This document shows, one piece after another, positions 7,797 to 16,824 of a stretch of DNA of 45,575 nt. The stretch is from Fidelibacterota bacterium (GTDB lineage: Bacteria; Pseudomonadota; Alphaproteobacteria; Rhodospirillales; Rhodospirillaceae). Position 1 is the first letter of the stretch; the number at the start of each line of letters is the position of its first letter. The notes beneath the pieces were generated by a model. It had not been told where the DNA came from. It was given only the letters and a program-made list of their open reading frames with translations, and searched no databases. The position numbers and the translations under genes were made by a program. The stretch lies in NCBI GenBank assembly GCA_947475895.1, contig CANJMF010000023.1, forward strand, positions 1 to 45,575. Direction: 5' to 3'.

Positions 7797-9452
7797 ATGT
7801 ACCTTTACGATAACTTCGATCAAACCATTACGCAGCAGCGGATCGGCGAGTTTCGCGATCAGGTCCAGCGCCGCCTTAAGGGCGAACTGACGGAAGAACA
7901 GTTCCGTCCCTTGCGCTTGATGAATGGCCTCTATTTGCAGCTGCATGCCTACATGCTGCGCGTGGCGGTGCCATACGGCACATTGTCAGTGGTGCAACTG
8001 CATAAGTTGGCCGACATCGCGACCAAGTACGACCGCGGGTACGCCCATTTCACCACGCGCCAGAACATTCAATATAACTGGATTAAGCTGGAGCAGATGC
8101 CCGACTTGTTGGCCGAGCTTGGTAGCGTGGAGATGCACGGTAATCAGACATCGGGCAATTGCATTCGTAACGTCACCGCCGACCAATTTTCAGGCGTGGC
8201 GGGTGATGAAATCGACGACCCGCGCGTGGCATCGGAAGTCATTCGCCAATGGTCAACGTTCCACCCGGAATTCGCGTGGTTGCCGCGCAAATTTAAGATC
8301 GCCGTCACGGGCGCCGCGCACGACCGCGCGGCGATTCAGTTTCACGATATCGGCCTACAAATCGTTCGTAACGAAGCGAGTGAGGTGGGTTACCGCGTGT
8401 TCGTCGGCGGCGGCATGGGCCGGACGCCGGTGATTGCCACCGAAGTGCGGGCGTTCCTGCCCAAGGACGAGCTGCTGTCGTACCTCGAAGCGATCTTGCG
8501 CGTGTATAACCGCTATGGCCGCCGCGACAACATGTACAAGGCGCGCATCAAAATTCTCGTACGCGAGCTGGGCGCCGAAGAATTCATCCGCCAAGTCGAA
8601 GAAGAGTGGCAAGCGAGCGACCGCGCGCTTGTGAATCTTCCGCCGGCGGAAGAAGACCGCGTTCGCAAGTTCTTCGCCGATCCGCCGTACGAAAAGATCG
8701 CTGTTCCCGTCGCGGCCTTCGAAGACGCACGCAAGAATGATAAGGCGTTTGCGCGGTGGGTTGCTACCAACGTGCATACGCATAAAGTGCCCGGCTACGG
8801 CGCGGTGACGATTTCGCTGAAGCCGCCGGGCGGCATTCCCGGCGACGCGACCGACAAACAGATGCACGCGGTCGCCGACCTTGCCGAAAAATATAGCTTC
8901 TCCGAAGTGCGCGTCACGCACGTGCAGAACTTGGTTCTGCCTTATGTAAAGCTCGCCGACTTGCATGCAGTCTGGCAGGCGCTTGGGAAAATCGGCTTCG
9001 CTGACGCCAATATCGGTTTGGTCTCGGACATCATCGCGTGCCCGGGCCTCGATTATTGCGCGCTGGCAAATGCGCGTTCGATCCCAATCGCGCAGCAGAT
9101 CAGCGAGCGATTCGCCGATCTCGACCGCCAGCACGACATTGGTCCGCTGCAGATCAAAATTTCCGGCTGCATCAATGCCTGCGGGCATCACCACGCCGGT
9201 CACATCGGCATTTTGGGTGTCGATAAAGCGGGTGTTGAGTTTTATCAGATCACGCTTGGCGGTGCGGCCGACGAAAATGCGGCCATCGGCACACTGATCG
9301 GCGCCGGGTTCTCGGGCGACGACATCCTCGGCGCGGTGGAGAAGGTGATCGACACCTATCTCGAGCTGCGCCAGTCCGGCGAAACATTCATTGATGCTTA
9401 CCGTCGCGTCGGCGCCGCACCCTTTAAGGAAAAGCTCTATGGCCGTCGTTGA
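7797..9452 (+). CDS. cysI: Nitrite/sulfite reductase hemoprotein subunit (assimilatory)
   Basis: Protein of 551 residues that reduces sulfite to sulfide with six electrons using siroheme and a 4Fe-4S cluster. Cluster and siroheme cysteines are visible at C415 and C421 (ACPGLDYCALA) and C458 and C462 (SGCINACGHH). The N-terminal half has HFTTRQNIQYNWIKL and HGNQTSGNCIRNVT, where anion-site and siroheme-contacting Arg and Asn residues are expected. No CysJ flavoprotein is nearby, so electrons may come from a ferredoxin or a different partner. It starts three bases after DUF2849 and overlaps DUF934 by 14 bases, so it is clearly in one operon. Confidence 0.95.
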   Translation: MYLYDNFDQTITQQRIGEFRDQVQRRLKGELTEEQFRPLRLMNGLYLQLHAYMLRVAVPYGTLSVVQLHKLADIATKYDRGYAHFTTRQNIQYNWIKLEQMPDLLAELGSVEMHGNQTSGNCIRNVTADQFSGVAGDEIDDPRVASEVIRQWSTFHPEFAWLPRKFKIAVTGAAHDRAAIQFHDIGLQIVRNEASEVGYRVFVGGGMGRTPVIATEVRAFLPKDELLSYLEAILRVYNRYGRRDNMYKARIKILVRELGAEEFIRQVEEEWQASDRALVNLPPAEEDRVRKFFADPPYEKIAVPVAAFEDARKNDKAFARWVATNVHTHKVPGYGAVTISLKPPGGIPGDATDKQMHAVADLAEKYSFSEVRVTHVQNLVLPYVKLADLHAVWQALGKIGFADANIGLVSDIIACPGLDYCALANARSIPIAQQISERFADLDRQHDIGPLQIKISGCINACGHHHAGHIGILGVDKAGVEFYQITLGGAADENAAIGTLIGAGFSGDDILGAVEKVIDTYLELRQSGETFIDAYRRVGAAPFKEKLYGRR

Positions 9453-9939
9453 TCGTAACGGTCCCATCGCGGACTCTTGGAAGCGTCTGGCCGATGATGC
9501 CCCTGTGCCGCAAGGTGGCTCGGTTATCGTTTCCCTTGCGCGCTTGAAAAGCGACGACAATGCGTTGTTCGCCGCCGCCAAAAACGTCGGCGTCGAGTTC
9601 GCGGGCGATGTGAACTTAGAGGAAGTGCTGGCCTACCTGCCGCGCTTGTCATTGATCGTCGCGCGTCTCACGACCATGCGCGACGGGCGTCCATTCTCGA
9701 TCGGGCGTCTCTTGCGCGAACGTCACGGCTACAAAGGCGATTTGCGCGCGGCCGGTCCATTTATTCCCGACCAGGTCCTCTTCCTTTTGCGTGTCGGATT
9801 CACCACCTTCGAGGTGGATGAAGGTTTCTCTATCGACGCCTTGAAGCGTGCCGTCGCGGCCTTTACCGCTTGGTATCAACGCAGCGCCACGCCCGCCACC
9901 CCGACCGTGATTGAACTGCGTCATCCTGGAAACAAATGA
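9439..9939 (+). CDS. DUF934 protein of the sulfite-reduction operon
   Basis: Protein of 166 residues whose ATG lies inside the last codons of cysI. It shows the DUF934 signature: VSLARLKSDD near residue 33, then LIVARLTTMRDGRPFSIGRL and the FLLRVGFTTFEVDEG segment. The family is almost always encoded between cysI and cysH and is often annotated as an oxidoreductase by association. No cofactor motif is visible. A partner role to CysI or CysH is inference from linkage. Its stop overlaps the cysH start (ATGATGA). Confidence 0.9.
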   Translation: MAVVDRNGPIADSWKRLADDAPVPQGGSVIVSLARLKSDDNALFAAAKNVGVEFAGDVNLEEVLAYLPRLSLIVARLTTMRDGRPFSIGRLLRERHGYKGDLRAAGPFIPDQVLFLLRVGFTTFEVDEGFSIDALKRAVAAFTAWYQRSATPATPTVIELRHPGNK

Positions 9940-10664
9940 TGACTCTCGACCTCGATCGTCGCGCCGCGCAATTGAACGAACGCCTCGGCACTGCCGATAC
10001 GCTCGAGATCTTGCGCGTGACGATGACCGAGGCATTTCCGGGCAAAGTGGCGTTGGTGTCGTCTTTCGGCACGGAATCGGCGGTGCTGTTGCATCAACTT
10101 GCACAGATCGATAAAGCCGCGCCGATTATTTTCCTTGATACCGGCAAGCTTTTCGGCGAAACCAAACGCTATCGCGATCAACTGATCAAGTTGCTAGGCC
10201 TTACAGGCGTGCAATCTGTAGCGCCCGATCCGGCTCAATTGTTAGAACGCGATCCGAAAGGCTTGTTGTGGTCGCAGCATCCCAATGCCTGTTGCACGGT
10301 GCGCAAAGTCGAGCCGCTTGCGCGCGCTCTTAAGCCCTATGACGCCTGGTTCACGGGACGAAAAGCATTCCAAGCATCGACCCGCGCGGATGTGCCGGTG
10401 TTTGAGGTCGACGAAGGACGTATCAAGGTCAACCCTTTGATCCATTGGACGAAGACCGATCTCGACGCGTATTTCGCGCAGTACGATTTGCCGCGTCATC
10501 CGCTCGAGGCCGACGGTTATCTGTCGATTGGATGCATGCCGTGCACGTCGCGCGTCGAGGCGGGTGAAGACGCCCGCGCAGGCCGTTGGCGCGGCAGCGA
10601 TAAGGTCGAATGCGGCATTCATCTGCCCGCGGGCCAAACAGCGCCCGCGTTGGCCGAACCTTAA
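9936..10664 (+). CDS. cysH: Adenylyl-sulfate (APS-type) reductase
   Basis: Protein of 242 residues that reduces sulfonucleotide to sulfite. The PP-loop-like SSFGTESAV is at residues 42-50. It has the cluster-binding cysteine pairs C119-C120 (ACCTVRK) and C200-C203 (GCMPCTSR) and the catalytic C226 in ECGIH. The CC and CxxC pairs bind the 4Fe-4S cluster of APS reductases and are missing in enterobacterial PAPS reductases. The operon partner CysNC nevertheless makes PAPS, so the physiological substrate is uncertain; some cluster-bearing CysH enzymes accept both. The start may be 9936 or the next ATG at 9939. Confidence 0.95.
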   Translation: MMTLDLDRRAAQLNERLGTADTLEILRVTMTEAFPGKVALVSSFGTESAVLLHQLAQIDKAAPIIFLDTGKLFGETKRYRDQLIKLLGLTGVQSVAPDPAQLLERDPKGLLWSQHPNACCTVRKVEPLARALKPYDAWFTGRKAFQASTRADVPVFEVDEGRIKVNPLIHWTKTDLDAYFAQYDLPRHPLEADGYLSIGCMPCTSRVEAGEDARAGRWRGSDKVECGIHLPAGQTAPALAEP

Positions 10665-10682
10665 GATCGCCCGGCTGCAAAA

Positions 10683-11390
10683 ATGGGCGGCATAATTCTC
10701 AATACGCGCCCGGCCATTTACCGAGACCGTGTGCATAAAGCTTTCGCCGATCTCGGTTGGCCGATTGTCGATTGCGCGGTGATGGTGCCGCAATCCATCA
10801 GCGCGTTTTTCCCGCCGCCCGACCAATTCGACGCCATCGTTTTCACGAGCCCATTGGCCGTGCGATTTTTCCCGAGTGCCGCGACGTGGCAATCAAAAAA
10901 GGTCTACGCACTGGGTCCCGGAACGGAAGAGGCCGCAAAAGACGCCGGATTCGGCGACATCGTGCGCACAGGGTTTGATGCGGAAGATATGGTCTATATC
11001 TTGGATAGAGCGCCCTTCACCAAAGCGTTGTACGCTTCGGGTGAGGATGTGACGGTCGATCTCGCTAAAAATCTTCCCGGACGCGTTCATCGCGTGACAC
11101 TTTACCGCATGATCGCACGGGTGGATCTGCCGGATGAGATTGCCGTCGCGCTGAAAAACGGCACGCATGTGATTGCGCCGCTGTTTTCTAAACGAAGTGC
11201 CAGTGTGTTGAGTGACGTTTTGACAAAAGCCGGATTGAACCAAAGCAATACGCACATAACAGCCGTTGGCATCAGCCAGGACGTTGTCGCGGGTCCCGGG
11301 CCATGGCGCACAAGTGCGGTTGCCGCGCAGCCGACGCTAGAAGCCGTTGCCGCCGCAGCCCAAAGTGTGATTGAGGAAACAAAGCTATGA
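10683..11390 (+). CDS. hemD: Uroporphyrinogen-III synthase (HemD)
   Basis: Protein of 235 residues, 18 bases after cysH. It fits the low-identity HemD fold of two alternating domains: ILNTRPAIYRDRVHKAFADLG at the start, AIVFTSPLAVRFF around residue 52, VYALGPGTEEAAKDAGF, ALYASGEDVTVDL, VTLYRMI and a late VVAGPGPWRTSAVAAQPTLEA. The TSxxAV and YxxG.xT strands are the typical marks. It would cyclise hydroxymethylbilane to uroporphyrinogen III, the substrate of CobA. It overlaps hemB by four bases (ATGA). Confidence 0.85.
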   Translation: MGGIILNTRPAIYRDRVHKAFADLGWPIVDCAVMVPQSISAFFPPPDQFDAIVFTSPLAVRFFPSAATWQSKKVYALGPGTEEAAKDAGFGDIVRTGFDAEDMVYILDRAPFTKALYASGEDVTVDLAKNLPGRVHRVTLYRMIARVDLPDEIAVALKNGTHVIAPLFSKRSASVLSDVLTKAGLNQSNTHITAVGISQDVVAGPGPWRTSAVAAQPTLEAVAAAAQSVIEETKL

Positions 11391-12391
11391 CGCACCCCAC
11401 TGGGAAGTTTCCCGCTACGCGTATGCGGCGTCTTCGTGCCGCGACGTGGAGCCGCCGTTTAGTGCGCGAAACGACGTTGACGACCGATGATTTGATCCTG
11501 CCGTTGTTCGTGGTCGAAGGCACGGGCGTTCGACAGCCGATCCAAAGCCTCGCGCGTGTCGAACGGTTGTCGATCGATCAGGTGATTGAAACCGCCAAGA
11601 CGGCGCGCGATCTGGGAATCCCGGCGCTGGCGCTGTTCCCGGCCATTGAAACATCACTCAAGGACGCCGAGGGCCGCGAGGCGATCAATCCGAAAAACTT
11701 GCTATGCCGTGCCGTTCGCGCGCTCAAAACGGCTGTGCCGGAGATCGGCATTATTTGCGACGTAGCGCTTGATCCCTATACGACGCACGGCCACGACGGG
11801 CTTTTTGTGGACGACGACGTGGTTAACGACGCGACTGTCGAGGTGTTGGTGAAGCAAGCCCAGACTCTGGCCGAAGCCGGCTGCGATGTCGTCGCGCCGT
11901 CCGACATGATGGATGGACGCATCGGAGCGATCCGCACGATGCTCGAAGCGAAAGGTTTCGTGAGCACGATGATCCTGTCGTACGCGGTGAAATACGCGTC
12001 GGCCTTCTATGGCCCGTTCCGCGACGCAGTGGGATCAAAGGGTGCGCTCGGAACGAAAGGCAAGCACACCTACCAAATGGACGCCGGCAACGTCGATGAA
12101 GCCTTGCGCGAAGCATCGCTCGATGTGGAAGAGGGGGCCGATATGATCATGGTAAAGCCCGGTATGCCCTATCTCGACGTGATCGCGGCGGTAAAGGCGC
12201 ATGTAAATGTGCCGGTACTCGCTTACCAAGTGAGCGGTGAATACGCGATGTTGGCCAATGCTGCCGCAGCTGGCGCGTTCGATCATGTGGCGGCCTTTCG
12301 CGAAGCCCTGGTGTCGTTCAGGCGCGCCGGCGCATCGGCGGTGCTCACCTACGCCGCGCTCGATGTCGCGCGCGCACTGGCCGGAAAATAG
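11387..12391 (+). CDS. hemB: Porphobilinogen synthase (delta-aminolevulinic acid dehydratase)
   Basis: Protein of 334 residues that condenses two 5-aminolevulinate molecules to porphobilinogen. Schiff-base lysines are visible at K202 (SYAVKYASAFYGPFRDA) and K257 (MIMVKPGMPYLD). The metal loop reads DVALDPYTTHGHDG from residue 125, with aspartates where zinc enzymes have cysteines, so this is the magnesium-dependent, zinc-independent type common in alphaproteobacteria. An allosteric magnesium site is likely from family knowledge. Its place between hemD and the precorrin-2 dehydrogenase ties general tetrapyrrole supply to the sulfur operon. Confidence 0.97.
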   Translation: MTHPTGKFPATRMRRLRAATWSRRLVRETTLTTDDLILPLFVVEGTGVRQPIQSLARVERLSIDQVIETAKTARDLGIPALALFPAIETSLKDAEGREAINPKNLLCRAVRALKTAVPEIGIICDVALDPYTTHGHDGLFVDDDVVNDATVEVLVKQAQTLAEAGCDVVAPSDMMDGRIGAIRTMLEAKGFVSTMILSYAVKYASAFYGPFRDAVGSKGALGTKGKHTYQMDAGNVDEALREASLDVEEGADMIMVKPGMPYLDVIAAVKAHVNVPVLAYQVSGEYAMLANAAAAGAFDHVAAFREALVSFRRAGASAVLTYAALDVARALAGK

Positions 12392-12402
12392 GACGTATTG
12401 AG

Positions 12403-12951
12403 GTGACCGCCGCGCCTCATTACCCCAAGATGTTTCCGCTGATGCTGAACATCACCGATGTTGCGGTGATGGTGGTCGGCGACAACATGACAGAACGGCT
12501 CGATATGCTGCGCGAGTATGGTGCTGCGAATGTGCACACCTTCGCCCATGCAACCCCGCCGAACGACGCGGACTTCGATCGCATTAAGCCCCGGCTCGTC
12601 TTTATTTCAGACGCCGACGACGCTCTGGCTACGGACCTGCATAAGCGCGCCCATGCGGCGGGCGCGTTCGTGCATGTGCAGGACCGCATCCCCTTGTGTG
12701 ATTTTCATCTTCCGGCGCGTATTCGGCGCGGTCATCTGCAAGTAACCATTTCAACAGACGGGTCCGCCGCCGGTCTCTCGCGTGTTCTACGCCAACACCT
12801 GGAAGAAACGAAATTCGGGCCAGAATGGGCCGATCGGGTCGATGAGGTGGCCGCCGCGCGCCAACAATGGAAAGCGGAAGGCCGTTCGATGAGCGAGATC
12901 GGAAAAGCCCTTGTGACCTTCGTTGTCGCCCGCGGCTGGCTAAAACCCTAG
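12403..12951 (+). CDS. Precorrin-2 dehydrogenase / sirohydrochlorin ferrochelatase-like protein
   Basis: Protein of 182 residues, the stand-alone equivalent of the CysG N-terminal domain (Met8/SirC family). It would oxidise precorrin-2 to sirohydrochlorin and may insert iron. Seen: MFPLMLNITDVAVMVVGDN at the start, RLVFISDADDALATDL, then VHVQDRIPLCDFHLPARIRRGH, which matches the family VNVVDxxxLCxFxxPA, and LQVTISTDGSAAGLSRVLR. The usual VVGGG nucleotide loop is VVGDN here, so NAD binding may be altered. The start could be GTG 12403 or ATG 12430, which gives the usual MFPL start. Last gene of the plus-strand cys/hem run. Confidence 0.82.
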   Translation: MTAAPHYPKMFPLMLNITDVAVMVVGDNMTERLDMLREYGAANVHTFAHATPPNDADFDRIKPRLVFISDADDALATDLHKRAHAAGAFVHVQDRIPLCDFHLPARIRRGHLQVTISTDGSAAGLSRVLRQHLEETKFGPEWADRVDEVAAARQQWKAEGRSMSEIGKALVTFVVARGWLKP

Positions 12952-13046
12952 CAAAATCGAGTGATCACAAGGCTTTATGCACCGAGGCCGCTTAGTCTAG
13001 GATAGAGCAGTCCTAAGGTTGGGCAGGGCGTGATCCGGGCAACATC

Positions 13047-16000
13047 ATGACGAGTGAGGTGCTGGCTCTAATCGCCATCGTAGCGGCGCTGGTTGCGGCT
13101 GCGTCGCTGACGCGTCAGCTCTTCGATCGCATCCGTCTTGAGCGCGCCCTTCGCCAGCTTGAAAGCGATCTTTCGCTGACGGAAAAAGTCGCGCGCCTCG
13201 GTTATTGGCATCGCGGCGCGGATGAAACTATCGCCACTTGGTCCGCCGGAACCTTTGAGGTCTTCGGTCAGGATCCCAAAACTTTTGTCCCAAATCAACA
13301 GGCCGTTCGATCGCACTTCTCCGAAGACGGCGTTCGACGCTTAGCCGCGATGGTCGTGCCGAAAGAAGGCGAGGGGCACGAGGAGGAGTTTCGCATTCGT
13401 TGCGGTGACGGGTCGATGAAGGATGTCGCTATTTCCGTGCGATATCGGTTCAATCGCGCCGGAAAATACATCGGCGTCTTTGGGATTGTCGCCGACATCA
13501 GTATTCAAAAACGTGAGCAACGCGAGCGGGCGGAGCGCGAAGAGAAACTCGACCTCGCAATAAGCGCGACTGGTGCGATCACATGGGAAGTCGATCTCGC
13601 GAATAATATTGTGCGCACTTCACCTCAATGGGCGCAGACCCTGGGGTACGAGCAAACCGAAATGTCGCGCGACATTTTTCGTGCGATGGTTCATCCCGAC
13701 GATCTTGGCCGCACTGACCGTATTGTTGGCCAAGCGATCAAAGCGCGCGAATCTTGGAGTGTCGAATACCGAACGCGCCACAAAAATGGACATTATCTTT
13801 GGTTTCATAGTCGCGGGCGCATCATTGAATATGATGGCGATGCGCCAATCCGCGCGGTAGGTACCTTTGCGGATGTTACCGAACGCCGCCAAGCAACTGA
13901 CCGCCTCGCGCGGACCGCACGAGATGCGCATCTGCTGCATGCCGCGACTTTGCTCGCGATCAATTCGACGTCGTTTGAGGATATTGTCAGACGCGCCATC
14001 GACCTTGTGTGTGAAACGACGAGCTGGCCGGTCGGGCACGCGTTTGTCGTGCAGCACGCCGACGCAGTAGAAATGATTTCCATGGATATCTGGCGCGATG
14101 CCGACGAGCAGCGCTACGCTGTTTTGCACCGTGTCAACGAGGGGCTCACTTTTGGGCCCGGTGCGGGGCTTCCCGGCGAGGTGTGGCTCACACGACGACC
14201 CACATGGATCGAAGATATTCACGCCGATACGCGTTTTGCACATCTCCAAATTCCCGAACTCAGAAATTTGCGCGCCGCTGCCGCGTTCCCGATTGTGATT
14301 GGCGCAGATGTGCGTGTTGTTCTTGAGTTCTTTGCGGATGCTCCACTGTCGCCCGATGCAGATCTTCTGCGGGTCTTTGAGACGTTGGGCCTGCAGCTGG
14401 GGACTTTCATTAAGCGCATCGAGGACGATGAACAATTTCGTCGGAATCGCGAATCTCTCGCTTTGGCGGTACAGGCCTCCCAAGCTGGCCACTTTGATAT
14501 CGACGCGAATCAAAATGCTTTCTGGTCGCGGCGCGCGCGCGAAATTCTCGCGATCACCGACGATAGTCAGCTTCCAAAAGCGACGTCTCTGCCGCAATGG
14601 GTTCACCCAGAGGATCTGCCCGAGTTTCTCGCCGAAATCGAACAGTTCCGCGTCAGCCACGAGCCACTCGATGTTGAGGTTCGCATACGCCGCGCGACCG
14701 GCAGTTATATCTGGACTCATATTCGCGTCATTTACTTCGTGAGCGGCGCCGGTGCTGCTGCGCGAGCAATCGGGCTTATGCGCGACATCTCGGGCGCTAA
14801 GGCGGCGCAACGCAAGTTGGAAGCCAGTGAAGAGCGTTTCCGCCTGTTAGCCGACAACGCATCGGATGTGATTGTATTGTCTGATGAAGATCGCCTCATT
14901 AGTTACGTTTCTCCTTCAATCAGACGGCTCGCGGGTTACCTTCCTGATGAGTTGATAGGAAGGAATGCCTTTGAATTGGCGCATCCCGACGATCAACTCA
15001 GTCAAGCAGCCCGAGAGGAGCTTCGGGGCTCGGACACAATGCGTCGCGAATGGCGCATGCGTTGCAAGGACGGGCGCTGGATATGGATTGAATCAACAGG
15101 TTCCCTCGTGCGTTCGTCCTCGGGCGGCTCAGGTAATATGATTGTCGCGGCCTGGCGTAATATTACCGACCGGGTGGAACGCGAAGCCGAGCTGGCGGCG
15201 ACCCGCGACCATCTGAAAGCGCAAGCGGAAGAGTTGGCCCTGGAACGTGAGCGCGCCGAACGCGCAAGCGCTGCGAAGTCGCAATTTTTGGCCATGATGA
15301 GTCACGAACTCCGCACCCCCATGACCGGCGTTCTGGGGATGGCGGATCTTTTGCTGCTGAGTGGACTTGATGCGCAGCAAAAAGACTTAATGAACTTTTT
15401 AACGCGGTCCGCGCGATCTCTTTTGGATTTGCTCAACGACATTCTCGACTTCTCGAAAATCGAGGCCGGTCAGCTTGACATTGAGGCAATCCCCTTCCGG
15501 TTGTCGGAAGTCATCGACGATGTTCGTACACTTTTCTCGCCGATAGCGTCGGGTAAAGGGCTTACCTTGGATACGCATTTGCCGCCGACTTATCTCGACA
15601 TCGTTATCGGGGATCCAAAACGTCTACGGCAAGTTCTGTCGAACCTTGTCAGCAACGCGATCAAGTTTACAGTATTAGGCAGCGTCACCATGCGCGTGAC
15701 GCAGGAGGCCCTAGGCCCCGGAAAAGTGGGTCTTCACTTCAGCGTCAGCGATACCGGCATTGGTATGGCGACCGAAAACATGCAGCGCCTATTCCAACCC
15801 TTTGTGCAAGCGGACGCCTCGACCTCGCGCAAATACGGCGGAACAGGATTGGGCTTGGCGATTTGCCGGCACTTGGTCGAAGCCATGGGCGGAGAAATCG
15901 CGGTCAATTCGACGCCAGGCCAAGGCTCGGTCTTCTCGTTCTCGGTGGGACATGATCGCGCGGCGCGACCGAAGCGCATCAGCCTTATGGCGGGCGACGA

Positions 16001-16820
16001 ACAGATTTTGCAAGGCGAGGCGAAGGCGCCCGTTGGCCGGTCCATCCTGGTGGCCGAGGACAACGAGACGTCGCGCTATCTGATTTTGTTGATGCTGGGC
16101 CGGCTTGGTCACACCGTGCATGTGGTCAACGATGGTGCGCAAGCCCTCGCGGCGGCGCAAGAAAACCCCTACGACATTATCCTCATGGACATGCAGATGC
16201 CCGTCATGGACGGCGCCGATGCAACGCGCGCGATTCGCCTGCTCGATACACCGGTTGCCAAGATGCCGATCATCGCGTTGACGGCAGATGTCATTGGAGA
16301 TCAGCAAGGCTCCTATCTGAAAGCCGGCGTGAATGTCGTGGTCAGTAAGCCGGTCGATTGGACGCTTCTGAATGCTGAGATCGCGCGGCTTACCGGCACG
16401 GTGGACACAGCTTCGCGCGTAAAAACCCGCCGTGAATCAAGGCGCGCGCGCACGCCCGAGCCGGAAGAAGGGGCGATCCTGGACGAGGTCGCGCTCAAGG
16501 GATTGAGCGATGCGTTGGGTGATACCGTGTTGTCGACCATGCTACTCAGCTTCAACGGCAACATGCTCAAATATCGGGACGATCTGTTGGCGGCGGTCGC
16601 GGACGGCGATCTGAAACAAGCCAAACGCACCGCTCATGCGCTCAAAGGTTTGTGCGCGCAGTTCGGAGCCATGCGCGCCAGCGATCTTGCCAAGATTATC
16701 GAGGTTGATGCGACCACGCTGGACGAGGTGCGTCCCATAATGCCGGACTTAATAGAATGCGTAGCGGCGACGGAAAAGGCGCTGGTTGCGCGTCATGCGG
16801 CGAAAGTGCCGGCAACCTAA
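13047..16820 (+). CDS. Hybrid sensor histidine kinase with four PAS, GAF, receiver and Hpt domains
   Basis: Protein of 1257 residues. A single N-terminal membrane helix (about 4-20) leads into PAS-like repeats at 45-152, 165-280, 465-585 and 590-710, with a GAF domain at about 295-455. HisKA holds H753 in SHELRTPMTGVLG. The HATPase domain follows with N866/N870, DTGIG at 902-906 and the GGTGLGLAI lid. A receiver domain carries D1048 (IILMDMQMP), and a C-terminal Hpt domain carries H1197 (AHALKGL). So it holds a full His-Asp-His relay and lacks only the final response regulator. The nearby REC-GGDEF and single-domain regulator are candidate outputs. The signal sensed is not visible; redox or light cofactors cannot be called from PAS sequence alone. 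Confidence 0.93.
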   Translation: MTSEVLALIAIVAALVAAASLTRQLFDRIRLERALRQLESDLSLTEKVARLGYWHRGADETIATWSAGTFEVFGQDPKTFVPNQQAVRSHFSEDGVRRLAAMVVPKEGEGHEEEFRIRCGDGSMKDVAISVRYRFNRAGKYIGVFGIVADISIQKREQRERAEREEKLDLAISATGAITWEVDLANNIVRTSPQWAQTLGYEQTEMSRDIFRAMVHPDDLGRTDRIVGQAIKARESWSVEYRTRHKNGHYLWFHSRGRIIEYDGDAPIRAVGTFADVTERRQATDRLARTARDAHLLHAATLLAINSTSFEDIVRRAIDLVCETTSWPVGHAFVVQHADAVEMISMDIWRDADEQRYAVLHRVNEGLTFGPGAGLPGEVWLTRRPTWIEDIHADTRFAHLQIPELRNLRAAAAFPIVIGADVRVVLEFFADAPLSPDADLLRVFETLGLQLGTFIKRIEDDEQFRRNRESLALAVQASQAGHFDIDANQNAFWSRRAREILAITDDSQLPKATSLPQWVHPEDLPEFLAEIEQFRVSHEPLDVEVRIRRATGSYIWTHIRVIYFVSGAGAAARAIGLMRDISGAKAAQRKLEASEERFRLLADNASDVIVLSDEDRLISYVSPSIRRLAGYLPDELIGRNAFELAHPDDQLSQAAREELRGSDTMRREWRMRCKDGRWIWIESTGSLVRSSSGGSGNMIVAAWRNITDRVEREAELAATRDHLKAQAEELALERERAERASAAKSQFLAMMSHELRTPMTGVLGMADLLLLSGLDAQQKDLMNFLTRSARSLLDLLNDILDFSKIEAGQLDIEAIPFRLSEVIDDVRTLFSPIASGKGLTLDTHLPPTYLDIVIGDPKRLRQVLSNLVSNAIKFTVLGSVTMRVTQEALGPGKVGLHFSVSDTGIGMATENMQRLFQPFVQADASTSRKYGGTGLGLAICRHLVEAMGGEIAVNSTPGQGSVFSFSVGHDRAARPKRISLMAGDEQILQGEAKAPVGRSILVAEDNETSRYLILLMLGRLGHTVHVVNDGAQALAAAQENPYDIILMDMQMPVMDGADATRAIRLLDTPVAKMPIIALTADVIGDQQGSYLKAGVNVVVSKPVDWTLLNAEIARLTGTVDTASRVKTRRESRRARTPEPEEGAILDEVALKGLSDALGDTVLSTMLLSFNGNMLKYRDDLLAAVADGDLKQAKRTAHALKGLCAQFGAMRASDLAKIIEVDATTLDEVRPIMPDLIECVAATEKALVARHAAKVPAT

Positions 16821-16824
16821 CGCG

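Noticed and set aside
8355-9581. 408-codon minus-strand frame over cysI
   Set aside because: Antisense to sulfite reductase cysteine motifs and to the start of DUF934; no domain, no ribosome site.
13620-14810. 396-codon minus-strand frame inside the hybrid kinase
   Set aside because: Opposite strand codes for continuous PAS and GAF domains; the shadow has no recognisable content.
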